Assembly: GCA_031292335.1 (NCBI GenBank)
Contig: JARLHH010000341.1
Location: 1 to 8,700 of the forward strand
Length of the DNA: 8,700 nt
Direction of reading: 5' to 3'
From: Candidatus Limnocylindrales bacterium
GTDB taxonomy: Bacteria; Chloroflexota; Limnocylindria; Limnocylindrales; CSP1-4
In this document: positions 1 to 6,193 of the stretch, piece after piece
Position numbering within the stretch: position 1 is the stretch's first letter
How the letters are laid out: each line of letters opens with the position of its first letter
Program-made: the position numbers and the translations under genes
Notes under the pieces: model-generated
Told to the model about the DNA's origin: nothing
What the model saw: the letters and a program-made list of their open reading frames with translations, nothing else
Databases searched by the model: none

Positions 1-101
1 AGGCCGACGAAGGCCGCGACGGCCGTCCCGACCCCTTCGATGGGGCGCGAGGCGGCCTGGACCTCCTCGACGTAGACGCCGGGCGAAAGGTAGTTCGGCA
101 T
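1..101 (-). CDS. Contractile tail sheath protein, N-terminal fragment (runs off window)
   Basis: Read on the minus strand from the ATG at 101-99, this gives 33 complete codons starting MPNYLSPGVYVEEV and continuing through RPIEGVGTAVAAFVG to the window edge. The Y-L-S/A-P-G-V-Y-V-E-E motif followed by P-I-E-G-V-x-T-x-x-A-A-F-V-G is the hallmark N-terminus of phage and eCIS tail sheath proteins (Afp2-4/Pvc2-4 type), which form the contractile tube around the inner tube. A Shine-Dalgarno-like GGGAGGG lies 9 nt upstream. The gene is divergent from the DUF4255/ATPase/DUF4157 cluster, so the remaining structural genes (tube, baseplate, spike) probably lie to the left of this window. That is inference. 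The rest of the protein is not visible, so which sheath paralogue it is cannot be said. Confidence 0.9.
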   Translation of the reverse strand, partial: MPNYLSPGVYVEEVQAASRPIEGVGTAVAAFVG

Positions 102-110
102 GCGGATCGG

Positions 111-117
111 CCCTCCC
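111..117 (-). promoter_or_regulatory. Ribosome binding site of the sheath gene
   Basis: Minus-strand GGGAGGG lies 9 nt before the ATG at 101. It supports this start codon for the partial sheath gene. Confidence 0.55.
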
Positions 118-340
118 GGGCTGCGGAGGTAGGGACCGGTCGAGCGTGGCACCCGCCCCCTGCCCCCACAACGGGCGTCCGGACAGCCGAACGGGTCGGT
201 CGTGGTGCCCCATCGGGCACGGTGGGCGGCCCGATCGGCTGCCCCGGGGCGGCTTGCCGGCAGGCGCCCATCTTGCGAGGCTGACCCGGCGGGCGGCCGT
301 GCCCGTCACCGAGCGTGCGCCTGCCCGGGCGTCGGTCCCG

Positions 341-360
341 GGCCGGTTCGCGGACCGGCC
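341..360. repeat. Inverted repeat (7-bp arms, 6-nt loop) upstream of DUF4255 gene
   Basis: GGCCGGT (341-347) and ACCGGCC (354-360) are perfect reverse complements around TCGCGG. There is no T-tract after it, so it does not look like an intrinsic terminator. It could be a dyad operator or an mRNA leader hairpin, but in DNA this GC-rich such repeats also arise by chance. Confidence 0.3.
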
Positions 361-401
361 GCGGCCGGCAGTTCCGAGACCTGCAGCCTGGGGTGCACCG
401 G

Positions 402-1136
402 ATGATCGAGGAAGTCGACGAGACGCTCCGGGGCCTGATCCGGACCGAGGTGCTGAGCGGGGGCCAGGTCGAGATCTCGTTCGACGCGCCGACCAAGGAC
501 TGGGCGGCGCGCCGGAACGCGCCGACCATCAACCTGTACCTCTATGACATCCGCGAGGACCTCGCCCGCCGGGACGCGGCCTGGGCCCCTATCTACTCGG
601 CCGAGGGCTACGTCAGCGGCCACCAGCAGCCGCCCCGTCACTACAAGCTGCAGTACATGGTGACGGCCTGGACGCAGCGGCCCGAGGACGAGCACCGTCT
701 CCTCTCGGCCTGCCTCGGCGCGTTCCTCCGCCACGAGACGCTCGGCCCGGCGGAGATGACCGGGGCGCTGGCCGACCAGCCGCTGCCGGCGATCATCAGC
801 GTCGCCCTGCCGCTCGGGCCGGACCGGTCCATCGCGGACGTCTGGTCGGCCATGGGGGGCGAGCTCAAGCCATCACTCGACCTCGTCTTCAACGCCCCGT
901 TCGTCGTGGGCCGCGCCATCGCGGCCGGAGCCCCGGTGCGCGAGCTGGCGCGCCTGTCCGTCGCCCGGCCGGGCGACGGAGGGAAGCCGGAGCGGCCGGC
1001 CGGGCGGGCACGAGTCGCGACGAGGGGCCCGCTGGCGCCCGACGACGTTCCGGTCACCCAGGACGAGACCGTGGTCGGCGGCACCCCGACAAAGCCCGGC
1101 CGCACCTACCGGATCCGCGGCTACCCGCGGCCCTGA
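402..1136 (+). CDS. DUF4255 / Pvc16-type tail terminator (cap) protein
   Basis: A 244-residue protein of the DUF4255 family (Pvc16/Afp16 N-terminal-like). Members are conserved in eCIS loci, and Afp16 is known as the tail-length terminator capping sheath and tube. The family pattern is visible: an N-terminal helix (MIEEVDETLRGLI), then N-A-P-T-I-N-L-Y-L-Y-D-I-R-E-D at about residues 39-53, YKLQYMVTAWT at 81-91, a helix with EDEHRLLSACLGAFLRH at 95-111, and WSAMGGELKPSLDL at 148-161. The last 80 or so residues are basic and low in complexity, ending in a short hydrophilic tail. The ATG at 402 is chosen because the DUF4255 fold begins there; the in-frame GTG at 315 would add 29 arginine-rich, non-homologous-looking residues. 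GTG 393 is a possible alternative. There is no strong ribosome binding site, only GGGG 9 nt upstream. Six nucleotides separate its stop from the ATPase start, so the two are probably co-transcribed and translationally coupled. Confidence 0.88.
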   Translation: MIEEVDETLRGLIRTEVLSGGQVEISFDAPTKDWAARRNAPTINLYLYDIREDLARRDAAWAPIYSAEGYVSGHQQPPRHYKLQYMVTAWTQRPEDEHRLLSACLGAFLRHETLGPAEMTGALADQPLPAIISVALPLGPDRSIADVWSAMGGELKPSLDLVFNAPFVVGRAIAAGAPVRELARLSVARPGDGGKPERPAGRARVATRGPLAPDDVPVTQDETVVGGTPTKPGRTYRIRGYPRP

Positions 1137-1142
1137 TCGACG

Positions 1143-3227
1143 ATGGCGCTCGTCTCCCCTGTTGCCGACGCGTCCGTCCGCCACCTCGCGGCGCGCCTCG
1201 AGCTGATCGAGGCCCGGGTCCGCGCGGCGGTCGGCCGGCGGCGGGCGACCGACCCGGATCCCGACGACCGGTTTCGCGGCCTGTACGTCTCCGACGCACA
1301 GGTGGACGAGATGCTGGCGGGCGGGACGGCGCGGATCCTGCCCTCCGCGCCGGATCCGGCCTTCAGCGAGCAGCTCCGCGCCGTGGAGGCGGACGCCGAA
1401 GCGGCGGAGGCAGCCGGGGCCGACGTGCGCCTCCGCCGCCTGGTCCGCTCGTTCGACCTCCAGCCGCTCGACGTCGAGCTCCTCCTGGTCGCGCTCGCTC
1501 CCGACCTCGACCCGCGCTTCGAGCGCCTCTACGGATACCTGCACGACGACGTCTCCCGCCGTCGCGCCAGCATCGGCCTGGCCCTGGAGCTCGTCGGGGC
1601 GGGCGGCGCGTCTGGCGCCGGGCGCGCTCGACTGGGCGTCTCGGGCCCGCTCGTGGCGGGCGGCCTCCTGGTCGTGGAGGACACGGAACGGCCCTTCCTG
1701 ACCCGCGCGCTCCGGGTTCCCGACCGCGTGGCCGGCCACCTCGTGGGAGACGACACGACCGACCCGCTCGTCGCCGCCCTGCAGGTCACCCCGTCCGATC
1801 GCGACCTCGCCGGCTCGGCGACCCTGGAGCGCGGCCTGCGCGCCGGCGCGCGGCTGGCCTACGTGCGGGAGCGGATCGGGACCGCGCCGCTCACCGTTGC
1901 CGCCCGGGCGCTGGCACGCCTGGGGCCGCCCCCGGTGGTGATCGACCTGGGTCGCCTGGGCCCTCGCGAGGAGGCGGAAGCGGCGACCGCGGCGGTCCGC
2001 GAGGCACGCCTCCGCGGGTGCGGGCTGGTCGCGGGGCCGGTCGACGTGCTCGCCGAGCGCGGGCCGTCCGCCGTCCGGGCGTTCGCGGAGGCGGCCTGCG
2101 TGACGGTCCTCCACGGCGCGCGCGGCTGGGACCCGGCGTGGTCGCGAACCGTGGCGTTCCTGGTGGAGGCCGGTCTCCCGACGCCCGCCGAGCGCCGCGA
2201 CGCGTGGCACGCGGCCCTTGACGGATCCGCCTCCGACGAGATGGCGACCGCGATCGCCGCGCTCCCCTACCGGCTCGCCCCGGAGCAGGTGGAGCGGGCC
2301 GCCGAGGCGGGCCGGCTCACGGCGGCCGCAGCCGGCCGGCCGCTCGCGGTGGACGACGTCGCGGCGGGCGCGCGCTCGCAGAACGCGGCCGGCCTGTACC
2401 GCCTCGCGCGCCGGATCGAGCCCCGCGTCGGCTGGTCTGACCTCGTCCTGCCGGCGGCGGTCATCGAGCAGCTCGGCGAGCTGACGGCGCGCGCGCGCCA
2501 CCGGGACCGCGTCCTCGACGACTGGGGCCTGGGCCGGACATCGCTCAAGGGCCGCGGCGTGACCGCCCTCTTTGCCGGCGATTCCGGCACCGGCAAGACG
2601 ATGTCGGCCGAGGTGATCGCCGGGTCGCTCGGGCTGGACCTGTACGTGATCGACCTGTCCACGATCGTGGACAAGTACATCGGCGAGACGGAGAAGAACC
2701 TGGACCGGGTCTTCAACGAGGCCGACCGGGTGAACGGCGTCCTCCTCTTCGACGAGGCGGACGCGATCTTCGGCAAGCGCTCCGAGGTGAAGGATGCCCG
2801 GGATCGCTACGCCAACGTGGAGGTCGCCTATCTGCTCCAGCGGATGGAGGTCTTCGACGGCATGGCCGTGCTCACCACGAACCTTCGCGCCAACGTGGAC
2901 GAGGCGTTCCTCCGCCGGCTCGACGCGATCGTGGACTTCGCGGTCCCCGACGTGGAGGATCGCCGCCGCCTGTGGGAGCGCAACCTGGCCGCGGGCGTGC
3001 CCAAAGCGGACGACATCGACGTCGACTTCCTGGCCCGGCGCTTCACGCTGTCGGGCGGGAACATCCGGAACGTGGCGGTCGGCGCCGCGTTCCGGGCGGC
3101 GGCAGGAGAGCGACCGCTGGCGATGGCCGACCTGGTTCGCGAGACGGCCCGCGAGTACCGGAAGCTGGGCCGCCTGTGCGTTGAGGCCGAGTTCGGCTCC
3201 TGGTTCGGCGCGATCACAACCAGCTGA
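1143..3227 (+). CDS. eCIS-type AAA+ ATPase (Pvc15/Afp15-like), tandem AAA with degenerate first module
   Basis: A 694-residue cytoplasmic ATPase of the type found in nearly every eCIS locus (Pvc15/Afp15 group). It is thought to act in assembly or in remodelling and loading of cargo, but the exact role is not settled. The C-terminal AAA module is intact: Walker A GDSGTGKT at residues 479-486, Walker B LLFDEAD at 534-540, sensor 1 TTN with N580, arginine finger candidates R591/R592 in FLRRLD, and sensor 2 SGGNIRNV with R642. The SKYIGETEKN-like pore-loop/helix segment is present as DKYIGETEKN before Walker B. The N-terminal 440 residues hold a conserved helical segment at about 104-155 (FDLQPLDVELLL, then PRFERLYGYL). 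They then hold what looks like a degenerate AAA module without Walker A or B, whose lid-like part runs from about 346 (LPTPAERRDAW) to 430. The start at 1143 follows the DUF4255 stop by 6 nt. The downstream DUF4157 gene begins about 55-95 nt after the stop. Identification as this ATPase family is firm; cellular role is inference from family context. Confidence 0.93.
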   Translation: MALVSPVADASVRHLAARLELIEARVRAAVGRRRATDPDPDDRFRGLYVSDAQVDEMLAGGTARILPSAPDPAFSEQLRAVEADAEAAEAAGADVRLRRLVRSFDLQPLDVELLLVALAPDLDPRFERLYGYLHDDVSRRRASIGLALELVGAGGASGAGRARLGVSGPLVAGGLLVVEDTERPFLTRALRVPDRVAGHLVGDDTTDPLVAALQVTPSDRDLAGSATLERGLRAGARLAYVRERIGTAPLTVAARALARLGPPPVVIDLGRLGPREEAEAATAAVREARLRGCGLVAGPVDVLAERGPSAVRAFAEAACVTVLHGARGWDPAWSRTVAFLVEAGLPTPAERRDAWHAALDGSASDEMATAIAALPYRLAPEQVERAAEAGRLTAAAAGRPLAVDDVAAGARSQNAAGLYRLARRIEPRVGWSDLVLPAAVIEQLGELTARARHRDRVLDDWGLGRTSLKGRGVTALFAGDSGTGKTMSAEVIAGSLGLDLYVIDLSTIVDKYIGETEKNLDRVFNEADRVNGVLLFDEADAIFGKRSEVKDARDRYANVEVAYLLQRMEVFDGMAVLTTNLRANVDEAFLRRLDAIVDFAVPDVEDRRRLWERNLAAGVPKADDIDVDFLARRFTLSGGNIRNVAVGAAFRAAAGERPLAMADLVRETAREYRKLGRLCVEAEFGSWFGAITTS

Positions 3228-3238
3228 GGCGATCGGGG

Positions 3239-3255
3239 CCGGCCGGCTCGGCCGG
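3239..3255. repeat. Short GC hairpin after the ATPase gene
   Basis: CCGGCC (3239-3244) and GGCCGG (3250-3255) form a 6-bp stem with a 5-nt loop, 12 nt after the ATPase stop. It lacks a following T-run, so it is not a convincing intrinsic terminator. It might slow or partly separate transcription before the DUF4157 gene, or be chance. Confidence 0.2.
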
Positions 3256-3266
3256 TGACCCGGGGA

Positions 3267-3295
3267 TTGACGGGGGCACGACGATGACGGATGAC
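3267..3295 (+). promoter_or_regulatory. Weak candidate promoter for the DUF4157 gene
   Basis: TTGACG (3267-3272, five of six matches to the -35 consensus) is followed after 17 nt by GATGAC (3290-3295, three of six matches to the -10 consensus). Transcription would start near 3302, leaving a short leader that contains the strong Shine-Dalgarno at 3310-3317 before ATG 3323. The coherence of spacing is the only reason to list it; the -10 is poor. Confidence 0.22.
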
Positions 3296-3309
3296 GCCAC
3301 GGTCAGGCG

Positions 3310-3317
3310 GGAGGAGG
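3310..3317 (+). promoter_or_regulatory. Strong ribosome binding site deciding the DUF4157 start
   Basis: GGAGGAGG ends 5 nt before ATG 3323 and is the best Shine-Dalgarno match in the window. The upstream in-frame ATG at 3284 has only a run of G (3272-3276) before it. This favours 3323 as the main start. Confidence 0.5.
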
Positions 3318-3322
3318 CGAGC

Positions 3323-4042
3323 ATGCATCGCCACGAGCATGAAGAGGTGACGACGCGTCGCCAGTCGATGCGCCGGACGGACCACGAGGATGCCACGGGA
3401 GCGCTGGCGGCCCGGGCGGCCGCCGCGGGCCGGACCGATGCGCTCGGTCCCTCGTCCATCCTGCGTCTCCAGCGGATGGCCGGCAACGCCGGCGTCGCGC
3501 AGCTGCTCGAGGACGAGCCGGAGTCGCCGGTCAAGGACGTGGTGGGCAGGGGCGGTGGCACGCCCCTGGAGCCCGAGGTGCGCGGGCGGATGGAGTCGAG
3601 CTTCGGGGCCGACTTCTCGGATGTCCGCGTGCACACGGGCAGCGGAGCCGCCGCGTCCGCGCAGGCGGTCGACGCGCACGCCTACACCGTGGGCAACGAG
3701 ATCGTCCTGGGCGACGGACACGGGCAGGGATCCCCGGAGGGCGCTCGGACGCTCGCCCACGAGCTGACCCACGTCGTCCAGCAGCGGTCCGGCACCGTCG
3801 AGGGCACGCCGGCGCCCGGCGGCATCTCGGTCAGCAGCCCAAGCGACCGCTTCGAGCGGGCCGCCGAGGCGACGGCCGACCGGGTCATGACGACCGGCCG
3901 CGCGGGCGACGTCGGCGCCGCGGCGACGGCCTCGATCCAGCGCGAGGACGCCCCCGAGGACGAGACCGAGGACGACGTCCAGGAGCTGGCGATCCAGCGC
4001 GAGGACGCGGACATCGACGACGAGGAGCACCTGCTCCTGTAG
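3323..4042 (+). CDS. DUF4157 eCIS-associated putative zinc metallopeptidase (HExxH)
   Basis: A protein of 239 residues from ATG 3323, or 252 from ATG 3284; 3323 is chosen for its strong Shine-Dalgarno. In order, from 3323: a charged His-rich N-terminus (MHRHEHEE); an L-R-L-Q-R-M-A-G-N-A-G-V motif (about 48-59) that is the common eCIS-associated LQRxAGNxxV signature; then the DUF4157 domain (about 77-155). That domain has the usual P-L-E-P-E-V-R start, FGADFSDVRVHT, AYTVGNEIVLG, and the active-site-like HELTH at 146-150 followed by VVQQ. HExxH supplies two zinc ligands and the catalytic Glu in gluzincin-type peptidases. A third ligand may lie in the later FERAAEATADRV segment, which resembles the E-x-x-A-D of relatives. 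The acidic C-terminal tail carries two IQRED copies. DUF4157 proteins are strongly linked to eCIS, sometimes fused to toxins. This one has no recognisable toxin domain, so it may be a stand-alone processing peptidase or small cargo. Peptidase activity is inferred, not shown. Confidence 0.88.
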   Translation: MHRHEHEEVTTRRQSMRRTDHEDATGALAARAAAAGRTDALGPSSILRLQRMAGNAGVAQLLEDEPESPVKDVVGRGGGTPLEPEVRGRMESSFGADFSDVRVHTGSGAAASAQAVDAHAYTVGNEIVLGDGHGQGSPEGARTLAHELTHVVQQRSGTVEGTPAPGGISVSSPSDRFERAAEATADRVMTTGRAGDVGAAATASIQREDAPEDETEDDVQELAIQREDADIDDEEHLLL

Positions 4043-4717
4043 TCAGATCAGGCCCTGGCGGATCGCATAGGCGACCGCATGCGTGCGGTTGCGCAGGTCG
4101 AGTCGCGACGTCACGTCGTGGATCACGTTCTTCACCGTCCGCTCGGAGAAGAAGAGGCGGCGTCCCACCTCCGCTGTGTCGTGCCCCTCGGCGAGCAGCC
4201 GGAGCACCGCGATCTCGCGCTCGGTGAGCCCGGCGAAGGTCAGCCCGCGGGGATGCAGCACCTGGCGCTGGAGCCGGCCGACCTGGGACAGGAGCCTGCC
4301 CAGGAGGTCCGGTGGCAGCGTCCCCTCCCCGGCCGCCGCCGCACGGATCGCGACCGCGAGGTGGCCGCCGGTCACCTGGCCACGCCGGACGACACCGCTC
4401 ACGCCGGCCTCGACCGCGGCCAGCAGGCCGACGTCGTCGACCTTGGCGACGAGCAGGACCAGGCGCTCGTGGCCGGCTGCCCGGAGCCCCCGCAGCTCGC
4501 GGGTCGTCTCCTCGTCGACCTCGTCGGCGACGACCACCACGACGGCCGCCGAAGCCGCGGCCGAGTCCGGGACCACATCGATGCCGGCCTGGTCGCGCAG
4601 GTGCGCGGCAAGGCCGGCGCGGGAAAGCGGGTCCGTGCTCGCGATCGCCACCGGGATGCGCTCGACCCGGGAGGCCATGGCGGCCGGACGGAGGGAGACT
4701 GGCACGGCGGTCAACAT
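4043..4717 (-). CDS. LuxR/NarL-type transcriptional regulator with degenerate receiver domain
   Basis: A 224-residue regulator. The C-terminal LuxR-type helix-turn-helix is clear at about residues 160-222: L-T-E-R-E-I-A-V-L-R-L-L-A-E-G, then a recognition-helix region FSERTVKNVIHDV and a final hydrophobic AYAIRQGLI. The N-terminal part (about 20-130) follows the NarL receiver layout (VAIASTDPLSRAGLAAHL, a valine-rich strand, LVLLVAKVDD, AVEAGVSGVVRR), but key residues are changed. The acidic pair is S27-T28, the switch Ser/Thr is V90 and the conserved Lys is R112. D65 might be the remaining phosphorylatable Asp. Start: ATG 4717 has GGAAGGGGG 7 nt upstream; the longer frame to 4945 adds Arg/Gly-rich sequence with no family character. 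No partner kinase is in the window. It stands between eCIS core and accessory genes, on the opposite strand, divergent from 4936, so it is a candidate regulator of either or both. That role is inference. Confidence 0.87.
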   Translation of the reverse strand: MLTAVPVSLRPAAMASRVERIPVAIASTDPLSRAGLAAHLRDQAGIDVVPDSAAASAAVVVVVADEVDEETTRELRGLRAAGHERLVLLVAKVDDVGLLAAVEAGVSGVVRRGQVTGGHLAVAIRAAAAGEGTLPPDLLGRLLSQVGRLQRQVLHPRGLTFAGLTEREIAVLRLLAEGHDTAEVGRRLFFSERTVKNVIHDVTSRLDLRNRTHAVAYAIRQGLI

Positions 4718-4724
4718 CGATATG

Positions 4725-4733
4725 CCCCCTTCC
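4725..4733 (-). promoter_or_regulatory. Ribosome binding site of the LuxR-type gene
   Basis: Minus-strand GGAAGGGGG lies 7 nt before ATG 4717. It selects this start over upstream in-frame codons and over ATG 4678, which has no such motif. Confidence 0.45.
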
Positions 4734-4921
4734 CCGTTCGCGGTCCCGACGGCATCCTGTCGGCGATCTGGCGCCCCCGCGACGGCTCCGACAGCCTGCA
4801 CCACCGGCGCTTCCGGGCACTTAACGCCGGCATAACGGCCGCCTGATCGGGCAGCCAGACCTGCCCGAGCGGTGCCCTCTGAACGGCCCGCCGGCCGCTG
4901 GCGCTGCCCTCGCGCGACGCC

Positions 4922-4927
4922 TACACT
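4922..4927 (+). promoter_or_regulatory. Candidate -10 element giving a leaderless transcript
   Basis: TACACT (TAnnnT type) lies 8 nt before ATG 4936 and there is no Shine-Dalgarno. A -10 at this distance would place the transcription start at or next to the ATG, the arrangement of leaderless mRNAs common in GC-rich bacteria. No good -35 is seen about 17 nt upstream. The rest of the 218-nt divergent gap (4718-4935) has one AT-rich patch at 4820-4836. Confidence 0.4.
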
Positions 4928-4935
4928 CCGCCACC

Positions 4936-6177
4936 ATGGGAGCACTCGTCACCCTCGCCTCGAAGGCGCTCGAGGTCGTGCCCGGCTCGGTCGTGTCGTG
5001 CACGGTGACCGTCAAGAACGCCGGCACGGTCGTCGACCAGTTCACGATCGACGTCCTGGGCGACCCCGGTGCCTTCGCAACCGCGGACCCGCCTGCGCTT
5101 TCGCTGTTCCCGGGCGCCGAGGGCAGCGCGGTCGTCTCCTTCGCCCCGCCGCGTGCCTCCACGACGCCATCGGGCGACCTGCCCTTCGGGATCCGCGCCC
5201 GCTCCCAGGAGGACCCGGCCGGCTCCGCCGTCGAAGAAGGCGTGCTCAGCGTCGCCGCCTTCAGCGACACGTTCGCCGAGCTGGTCCCGCGCTCCTCCCG
5301 CGGCAGCCGCGGGGCGACCCACGAGCTGGCTGTCGACAACCGCGGCAACGCCCGCCTCAACGCGTCGATCACCGCAGCCGATCCGGACCAGCTGCTCGGG
5401 TTCGACGTGCAGCCGCCCGGCCTCGTGGTGGAGCCCGGCACGGCCGGGTTCGCCAAGGTCCGGGTCAGGCCGGTGACGCGGTTCTGGCGGGGCCAGCCCA
5501 AGACGCGCCCGTTCAAGGTCGCCGTCGCGGGCGACGATGCGCGTCCCATCGTCCTCGACGGCACCATGGTCCAGGAGGCCATGCTGCCGCGCTGGCTCGT
5601 ACCGGCGCTCCTCGCCCTCCTCGGCCTGCTCATCCTGGCCGCGCTCATCTGGGCCCTCTTCCTGCAGCCGGCGATCCAGAGCGCCGCAACCCAGGCGCTG
5701 TCCGACGCCGGGTTCACCCCGCGACCGAGCGTCGCGGCGGGAACCGGAGGAGCCAGCCCGGCGCCCGGTGGCGCCTCGCCGTCCCCGGCAGCCTCCGCGG
5801 GCACGGGCGCCTCGCCCAGCCCCGCCGCGTCGGCCGGTCCGCCGACACCGACGCCGGCCCCCGTCGGGAATGGCGTGCCGCAGGACGGGCGACTCGCCGC
5901 GGACGGGTCGAACCCGTCGACGGCGACCTTCAGCTCGACGTTCTACATGACCGACCTGGTCTTCGCCAACCCCAACGGCCGGGCTGGAACGCTCCAGCTC
6001 CTCCGCGATGGGTTCGTCCTGATCACGCTCCGCCTGGAGAACTTCCGCGACCTCGATTTCCACTACGTGACGCCGATCGTGATCCAGAAGGGCCAGAAGC
6101 TCGTCTTCACGGCCACCTGCACGTCGTCGGGCGCGTGTGACCCGTCCGTCTACTTCGACGGGTTCGTCCGCCCCTGA
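4936..6177 (+). CDS. Single-pass membrane protein with N-terminal Ig-like domains (COG1470/NEW3-like) and C-terminal domain
   Basis: A 413-residue protein. Residues about 3-105 and 107-205 look like two beta-sandwich, Ig-like repeats (ALEVVPGSVVSCTVTVKNAG; later HELAVDNRGNARLNASI), resembling the COG1470/NEW3-type family seen near eCIS and other surface loci. A basic segment (RFWRGQPKTRPFK) precedes one clear transmembrane helix at 221-243. There is no N-terminal signal peptide, so the helix should act as a signal anchor. With positive charge only on its N side, the N-terminal part is predicted inside and the C-terminal part outside. A Ser/Pro/Ala linker (about 244-310) contains two identical 11-residue units. 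The C-terminal domain (about 325-413) is beta-rich, with C395 and C401 that could form a disulfide outside the cell. The start at ATG 4936 has no ribosome binding site, but a -10-like TACACT lies just upstream. It may tether or dock components at the envelope; the function is unknown. Confidence 0.82.
   Translation: MGALVTLASKALEVVPGSVVSCTVTVKNAGTVVDQFTIDVLGDPGAFATADPPALSLFPGAEGSAVVSFAPPRASTTPSGDLPFGIRARSQEDPAGSAVEEGVLSVAAFSDTFAELVPRSSRGSRGATHELAVDNRGNARLNASITAADPDQLLGFDVQPPGLVVEPGTAGFAKVRVRPVTRFWRGQPKTRPFKVAVAGDDARPIVLDGTMVQEAMLPRWLVPALLALLGLLILAALIWALFLQPAIQSAATQALSDAGFTPRPSVAAGTGGASPAPGGASPSPAASAGTGASPSPAASAGPPTPTPAPVGNGVPQDGRLAADGSNPSTATFSSTFYMTDLVFANPNGRAGTLQLLRDGFVLITLRLENFRDLDFHYVTPIVIQKGQKLVFTATCTSSGACDPSVYFDGFVRP
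5770..5838 (+). repeat. Tandem 11-residue Ser/Pro/Ala linker repeat
   Basis: Residues 279-289 and 291-301 of the membrane protein both read GASPSPAASAG (DNA 5770-5802 and 5806-5838), separated by one Thr. The peptide is identical while several codons differ, so this is not a very recent DNA duplication. A partial related unit (GASPAPG) precedes them. It is typical of an extended extracytoplasmic spacer. Confidence 0.75.
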
Positions 6178-6184
6178 GGCGGCC

Positions 6185-6188
6185 GGAG
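6185..6188 (+). promoter_or_regulatory. Ribosome binding site supporting GTG 6194
   Basis: GGAG ends 5 nt before GTG 6194, against 14 nt before ATG 6203. This modestly favours the GTG start of the secreted propeller protein. Confidence 0.35.
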
Positions 6189-6193
6189 TCCCG

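Larger units (their letters stand above)
102..401. other. Divergent intergenic region between sheath gene and DUF4255 gene
   Basis: About 300 nt with no convincing gene: the open frames here have no recognisable protein content and are GC-driven. It must hold the 5' signals of both divergent transcripts. Only one TA dinucleotide occurs in the whole stretch (130-131), so no TAnnnT-type -10 element exists on the plus strand. On the minus strand the only TA-containing candidate is TACCTC (131-126). A perfect 7-bp inverted repeat with a 6-nt loop sits at 341-360, about 40 nt before the DUF4255 start. No promoter can be assigned with confidence. Confidence 0.6.

Noticed and set aside
126..170. Minus-strand TTGTGG...ACGCTC or TACCTC as a sheath promoter
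   Set aside because: Both fit the consensus poorly; spacing and -10 matches are not better than chance in this composition.
146..547. Plus-strand open frame in the divergent spacer
   Set aside because: Arg/Pro/Gly-rich and running out of frame into the DUF4255 gene, with no ribosome binding site or domain.
873..2501. 542-codon minus-strand open frame antisense to the DUF4255 and ATPase genes
   Set aside because: Arg/Gly/Ala-rich with no motif. It is a GC-driven shadow opposite a gene with clear Walker and sensor motifs.
4872..6140. 422-codon plus-strand open frame overlapping the membrane protein gene in another frame
   Set aside because: Arg/Pro-rich shadow without motif; it conflicts with the well-supported frame from 4936.
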